From Halovivax sp. (GTDB lineage Archaea; Halobacteriota; Halobacteria; Halobacteriales; Natrialbaceae): a stretch of DNA of 14,462 bases. The notes under the pieces are model-generated. The model was not told the origin of the DNA. It saw only the letters and a program-made list of their open reading frames with translations, and did no database searches. Positions 12,064-14,462 of the stretch are shown piece after piece. Within the stretch, counting starts at the first letter, position 1. Every line of letters starts with the position of its first letter. The position numbers were made by a program, and so were the translations under genes. Location of the stretch: the NCBI GenBank assembly GCA_007119345.1, contig SKPV01000031.1, forward strand, positions 1-14,462. The letters are read 5' to 3'.

Positions 12064-12921
12064 TCATCGGGAACCGGGTCGTCGTTCGCCGGCCAGTCGG
12101 GGGTTCCGGTAGATCACCTTCTCCGTCTTGTCGTTCGCTCGACTATCCAGGGCCACCAGCTCGGTCTCTTCGAGCGTCTCGCGCGCCTCGCGAACGTCGC
12201 GTTCGACGTCGTCGAAGTGGTGGTACTCGACCACGAGGTAGGGACAGGACTCGCGGACGAGGTCCAGCTCCGCGTCGACGAGGTCGACCTCCGCCCCTTC
12301 GACGTCGACGATCAGGACGAACTCCTCGAGGTCGTACGCGTCGCGCAACTCCCCGAGGCTGACGCCGACGACGGTGCCCGCGCTTCGAACCCGGGCGGCA
12401 CCGTCCCGTCGGTGTCGGGCGGTGCTCGCCTTGATGAACTGCTCGCCGATCGCCAGCTCGACGTCCGTTCCGTCGGGTTCGTACGCCCGCTCGACGATCT
12501 CGAAGCTCGCGTCGTTCAGCTCGCGGGTCCGCTTCAGGGTCGGCAGGATCGCCGGGTTGGGCTCGACGACGAGTTGGTCGCCCGCGATCCGGCGATCGAC
12601 GACGCAGGCGACGAACCCGATCCCGCCGCCGAGTTCGACGACGTCGAGGGTGGGCGGGACGTACCGTTCGACGAAGTCGGCGATCTCGTGCTCGTAGCGG
12701 TTCATCGCGAGCTTGTGGACCTCCCCTCGCACGAGTTCGTCGCTCGCGTCCACGACGATCCCCCGCGATCGGATCGGTCGAGCCCGACTGTACAGGCGGA
12801 CCGCGATCCGGAACGCTTCGCTCGCGTACACCACTTCGCCCGGTTCCGAGACGACCTTGCCGACGGTTCCGGAGAGCCCCTCCTCCCGGAGGTTCCGCGC
12901 CGCGAGTTTCCCGAGTCCCAT
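12064..12921 (-). CDS. FkbM-family SAM-dependent methyltransferase (copy 2)
   Basis: A 285-residue paralogue of the protein at 9591-10592. The SAM motif is VVELGGGIGF (94-103), with VVEPNP (118-123) ending the following strand. The FkbM signature VDVEGAEVDL is at 205-214, preceded by a basic substrate-loop region (STARHRRDG). It probably O-methylates a sugar of the same surface glycan. It ends soon after the fold, without the repeat tail of copy 1. The ATG at 12921 is supported by a TATA-like box about 29 nt upstream. It lies between two ATP-grasp genes on the same strand, so the three may form a transcription unit, though gaps of about 100 and 240 bp leave room for separate promoters. Confidence 0.9.
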   Translation of the reverse strand: MGLGKLAARNLREEGLSGTVGKVVSEPGEVVYASEAFRIAVRLYSRARPIRSRGIVVDASDELVRGEVHKLAMNRYEHEIADFVERYVPPTLDVVELGGGIGFVACVVDRRIAGDQLVVEPNPAILPTLKRTRELNDASFEIVERAYEPDGTDVELAIGEQFIKASTARHRRDGAARVRSAGTVVGVSLGELRDAYDLEEFVLIVDVEGAEVDLVDAELDLVRESCPYLVVEYHHFDDVERDVREARETLEETELVALDSRANDKTEKVIYRNPRLAGERRPGSR

Positions 12922-12945
12922 CCGTCCAATCCACGGCGATTTCGC

Positions 12946-12953
12946 TGTTAAGC
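12946..12953 (-). promoter_or_regulatory. TATA-like box for FkbM copy 2
   Basis: On the minus strand GCTTAACA is centred about 29 nt upstream of the ATG at 12921. This is the leaderless spacing also seen for the SDR, Nudix, M14-family and cyclophilin genes. Confidence 0.5.
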
Positions 12954-13052
12954 GTTGGCGTCCGTCGGTCCGGTAAGGGCTCCGTACCGGCGCGGGTCGT
13001 CGTCACGCTCGGCGGTGGGGCGACCGGCTGCCGCTCGCGGTTGTCCGGCGGC

Positions 13053-13136
13053 CGGCCGCTACTCGCGGCGGCTCGGCGATCGGCCGCTACTCGCGGCGGC
13101 TCGGCGATCGGCCGCTACTCACGGTACCTCGGCGAC
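13053..13136. repeat. Three 28-bp tandem repeats between FkbM copy 2 and ATP-grasp copy 2
   Basis: Units 13053-13080 and 13081-13108 are identical, and 13109-13136 differs at five positions. Degraded partial units flank both sides (from about 13025, and 13137-13164, which runs into the ATP-grasp stop). The period is not a multiple of three, and the array is intergenic. Rotated, the unit begins CGATCGGCCG, the same core as the 26-bp array at 2724-2827. Confidence 0.85.
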
Positions 13137-13160
13137 CGGCCGAAGTGGATCGACCGGCCG

Positions 13161-14432
13161 CTAGATCACGCCGTGATACTCGTAGAACCGCCTGACCTGC
13201 GGATCGTCCAGCAACGGATCGAACGCCTGCAGCATGTTGACGTCGGAGTAGCGGTTCCCCTCGACGATCGCGACGTACGGTTCATCGTCGGTCGCGACGA
13301 CGTCCCAGCCGACGTAGGGCAGTCCCGGATACGCACCCGCGACGTCGAGGACCGCCTCGACGATCGCGTCCCAGCGCGGAATCGCCCGCCCGGCGATCGG
13401 CTCGCCCGTCTCGGGGTGGCGGTCGACGCGTCGGAGTCCGCCGCCCTCGGTTCGACACCCTCCCTCGACCAGGCGGCCCTCCGCTTCGTCGATCTTTCCG
13501 ACGCAGCCGCCCTCGGTCCAGTTGTCGAGCGGCGCCGACTCCGACGAGCCGAACCGATGGACGGCGCGCGCGAGGAACGGCTCGCCCGTCCGCGGATCGA
13601 ACATCGTCAGCATCCTGATGGTGTTCGTCGAGTCCGGAAAGATCGCCTCGGCGTAGGCCGCTTGCTCGACGTACTCGCACAGCAGGTACTCGGCGTCTCC
13701 GCTCCCGTCTCCACCTCCGTCTTCGGCCCGGATTCGTCCGTTCTCCGACGAGGTTCGCTCGTCGTCGACCGCGAGGTCGCCATCCGGAACCCCGTCACCA
13801 ACCGGACTCGCGTCCGCAGGGTTGTCGATCGCCGTACTCCCGTCCGGGACTCCGTCTCCCGCGGTCCTCCCGTCCGGGACTCCGTTGCCCGCCGCGCTCC
13901 CGTTCGAGAGGACGTCGATCGCCGGCAGAACGCGAACCCCGTCGCCCCCGCCTCCGGTGCGGGGCTTCACCACCACCGACCGTCCGTCGTCGGCGAGCGT
14001 CCGGAGAAACGCCCGGGGCTCCCCGGCGGCGTCGACCGGGTACCACCCCTCCGGCGGGAGGTAGTAGTAGAGATCGGGGAGATACCGGTCGAATTCGGGG
14101 GTCAGTAGCTCGTGGAACAGCAGCTTGTCGTCCAGCACGCGCCCCGAGGGACCGTTGATCTCGATCGTCTCGACGTCCCGCGCGTAGTTCGAGAGGTACC
14201 GATCGACGGTCGCCGGCGAGAGGTCGAAGATCGCACCCGCCTCGGAGAGGAACCCGTTCCGCCAGAACCAGAGTCGCTCGCTGGCGGGGAGATCGACGGT
14301 TCGACCGGTCCGGAACTCCCGCTCGATCAGTCCCCCGATACGCTTGATCCGCCGGAGGCGTCCCGCCATTCCGTCGGCGAGCCGCTCGATAGGAGACGGT
14401 CGGTTCGAAAATCGCTCGATCGGAAGAACCAC
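13161..14432 (-). CDS. Sugar-transfer-associated ATP-grasp protein (copy 2), start uncertain
   Basis: A 423-residue paralogue of the protein at 10773-11963. Shared blocks include DRYLSNY, TNTIRMLTMFDPRTGEPF, APLDNWTEGG and YVGWDVVATDDE. Here the nucleotide loop is VVVKPRTGGGGDG with the canonical Lys156, and Glu391/Asn393 (VEGNRYSD) are the expected metal ligands. A low-complexity loop (about 165-235) rich in GVPDG and GNG repeats follows the glycine loop, whereas copy 1 has its insert before it. The frame has no stop between the GTG at 14432 and the window edge, so the true start may lie outside; an ATG at 14369 is a shorter alternative. Role is inferred as for copy 1: an ATP-driven ligase acting in glycan assembly. 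Confidence 0.8.
   Translation of the reverse strand: MVLPIERFSNRPSPIERLADGMAGRLRRIKRIGGLIEREFRTGRTVDLPASERLWFWRNGFLSEAGAIFDLSPATVDRYLSNYARDVETIEINGPSGRVLDDKLLFHELLTPEFDRYLPDLYYYLPPEGWYPVDAAGEPRAFLRTLADDGRSVVVKPRTGGGGDGVRVLPAIDVLSNGSAAGNGVPDGRTAGDGVPDGSTAIDNPADASPVGDGVPDGDLAVDDERTSSENGRIRAEDGGGDGSGDAEYLLCEYVEQAAYAEAIFPDSTNTIRMLTMFDPRTGEPFLARAVHRFGSSESAPLDNWTEGGCVGKIDEAEGRLVEGGCRTEGGGLRRVDRHPETGEPIAGRAIPRWDAIVEAVLDVAGAYPGLPYVGWDVVATDDEPYVAIVEGNRYSDVNMLQAFDPLLDDPQVRRFYEYHGVI
13783..13886. repeat. 30-bp in-frame repeats in ATP-grasp copy 2
   Basis: The motif CGTCCGGGACTCCGT recurs at 13841 and 13871 (30-bp period), with a drifted copy near 13783. On the coding (minus) strand it gives DGVPDG-type units in the loop after the ATP-binding glycine-rich segment. 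Confidence 0.65.
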
Positions 14433-14462
14433 GTCCGAGTGCCGTTCGCCCGATGACGTTCC

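Noticed and set aside
13053..13136. Possible CRISPR array
   Set aside because: The units are directly adjacent, with no unique spacers, and no cas gene is present. The same reasoning excludes the other arrays.
13041..14108. A 355-codon plus-strand frame opposite ATP-grasp copy 2
   Set aside because: It begins in the 28-bp repeats and runs antisense to a gene with clear ATP-grasp motifs.

Overview
The window looks like chromosomal DNA from a halophilic archaeon (class Halobacteria). This rests on the very GC-rich sequence, strongly acidic predicted proteins with GAC/GAG/GTC/GCC-rich codons, frequent GTG starts, and archaeal TATA-like boxes about 25-30 nt upstream of several start codons that imply leaderless transcripts. 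It also rests on family-level matches such as a haloarchaeal sensor-kinase H-box remnant. I cannot name a genus from sequence alone.

The left third (1-4220) is ordinary metabolic DNA. It holds the 3' end of a gene resembling trpD, an SDR oxidoreductase, a zinc-ribbon Nudix hydrolase (convergent with the SDR), an M14-type succinylglutamate desuccinylase/aspartoacylase-family protein, a cyclophilin-type prolyl isomerase, a gap with a strong AT-rich promoter and a possible broken small gene, and a small Fe-S ferredoxin.

The junction (4221-4540) is a tRNA-Leu(UAA) gene followed by a partly palindromic segment. That segment repeats the last 21 nt of the tRNA and then runs into a 38-codon fragment of a sensor histidine kinase H-box. 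A tRNA 3'-end duplication beside gene debris is the usual scar of integrative-element activity.

The right two thirds (4551-14462) is a cell-surface glycan island. It encodes a large GT-C/GT39-type membrane glycosyltransferase translationally coupled to a membrane-anchored LamG-like protein, and a Wzx/MOP-type lipid-linked oligosaccharide flippase. It also encodes two FkbM-type methyltransferases and two sugar-transfer-associated ATP-grasp proteins; the last of these may begin beyond the window edge. A coherent inference is that a lipid-linked glycan is methylated and further modified by ATP-grasp ligases, flipped by the Wzx-like protein, and transferred or extended outside the membrane by the GT39-like enzyme. 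The exact chemistry is not readable here.

The most unusual trait is repetition at several scales. Degenerate or perfect 21-42 bp tandem repeats lie inside loops or tails of most island proteins. In two genes the repeats straddle the stop codon, so the C-terminal coding module is copied into the 3' flank. Two intergenic 26-28 bp arrays, one on each side of the junction, share a core. The two FkbM/ATP-grasp pairs together with this minisatellite-like tail evolution are the best candidates for something not described before.
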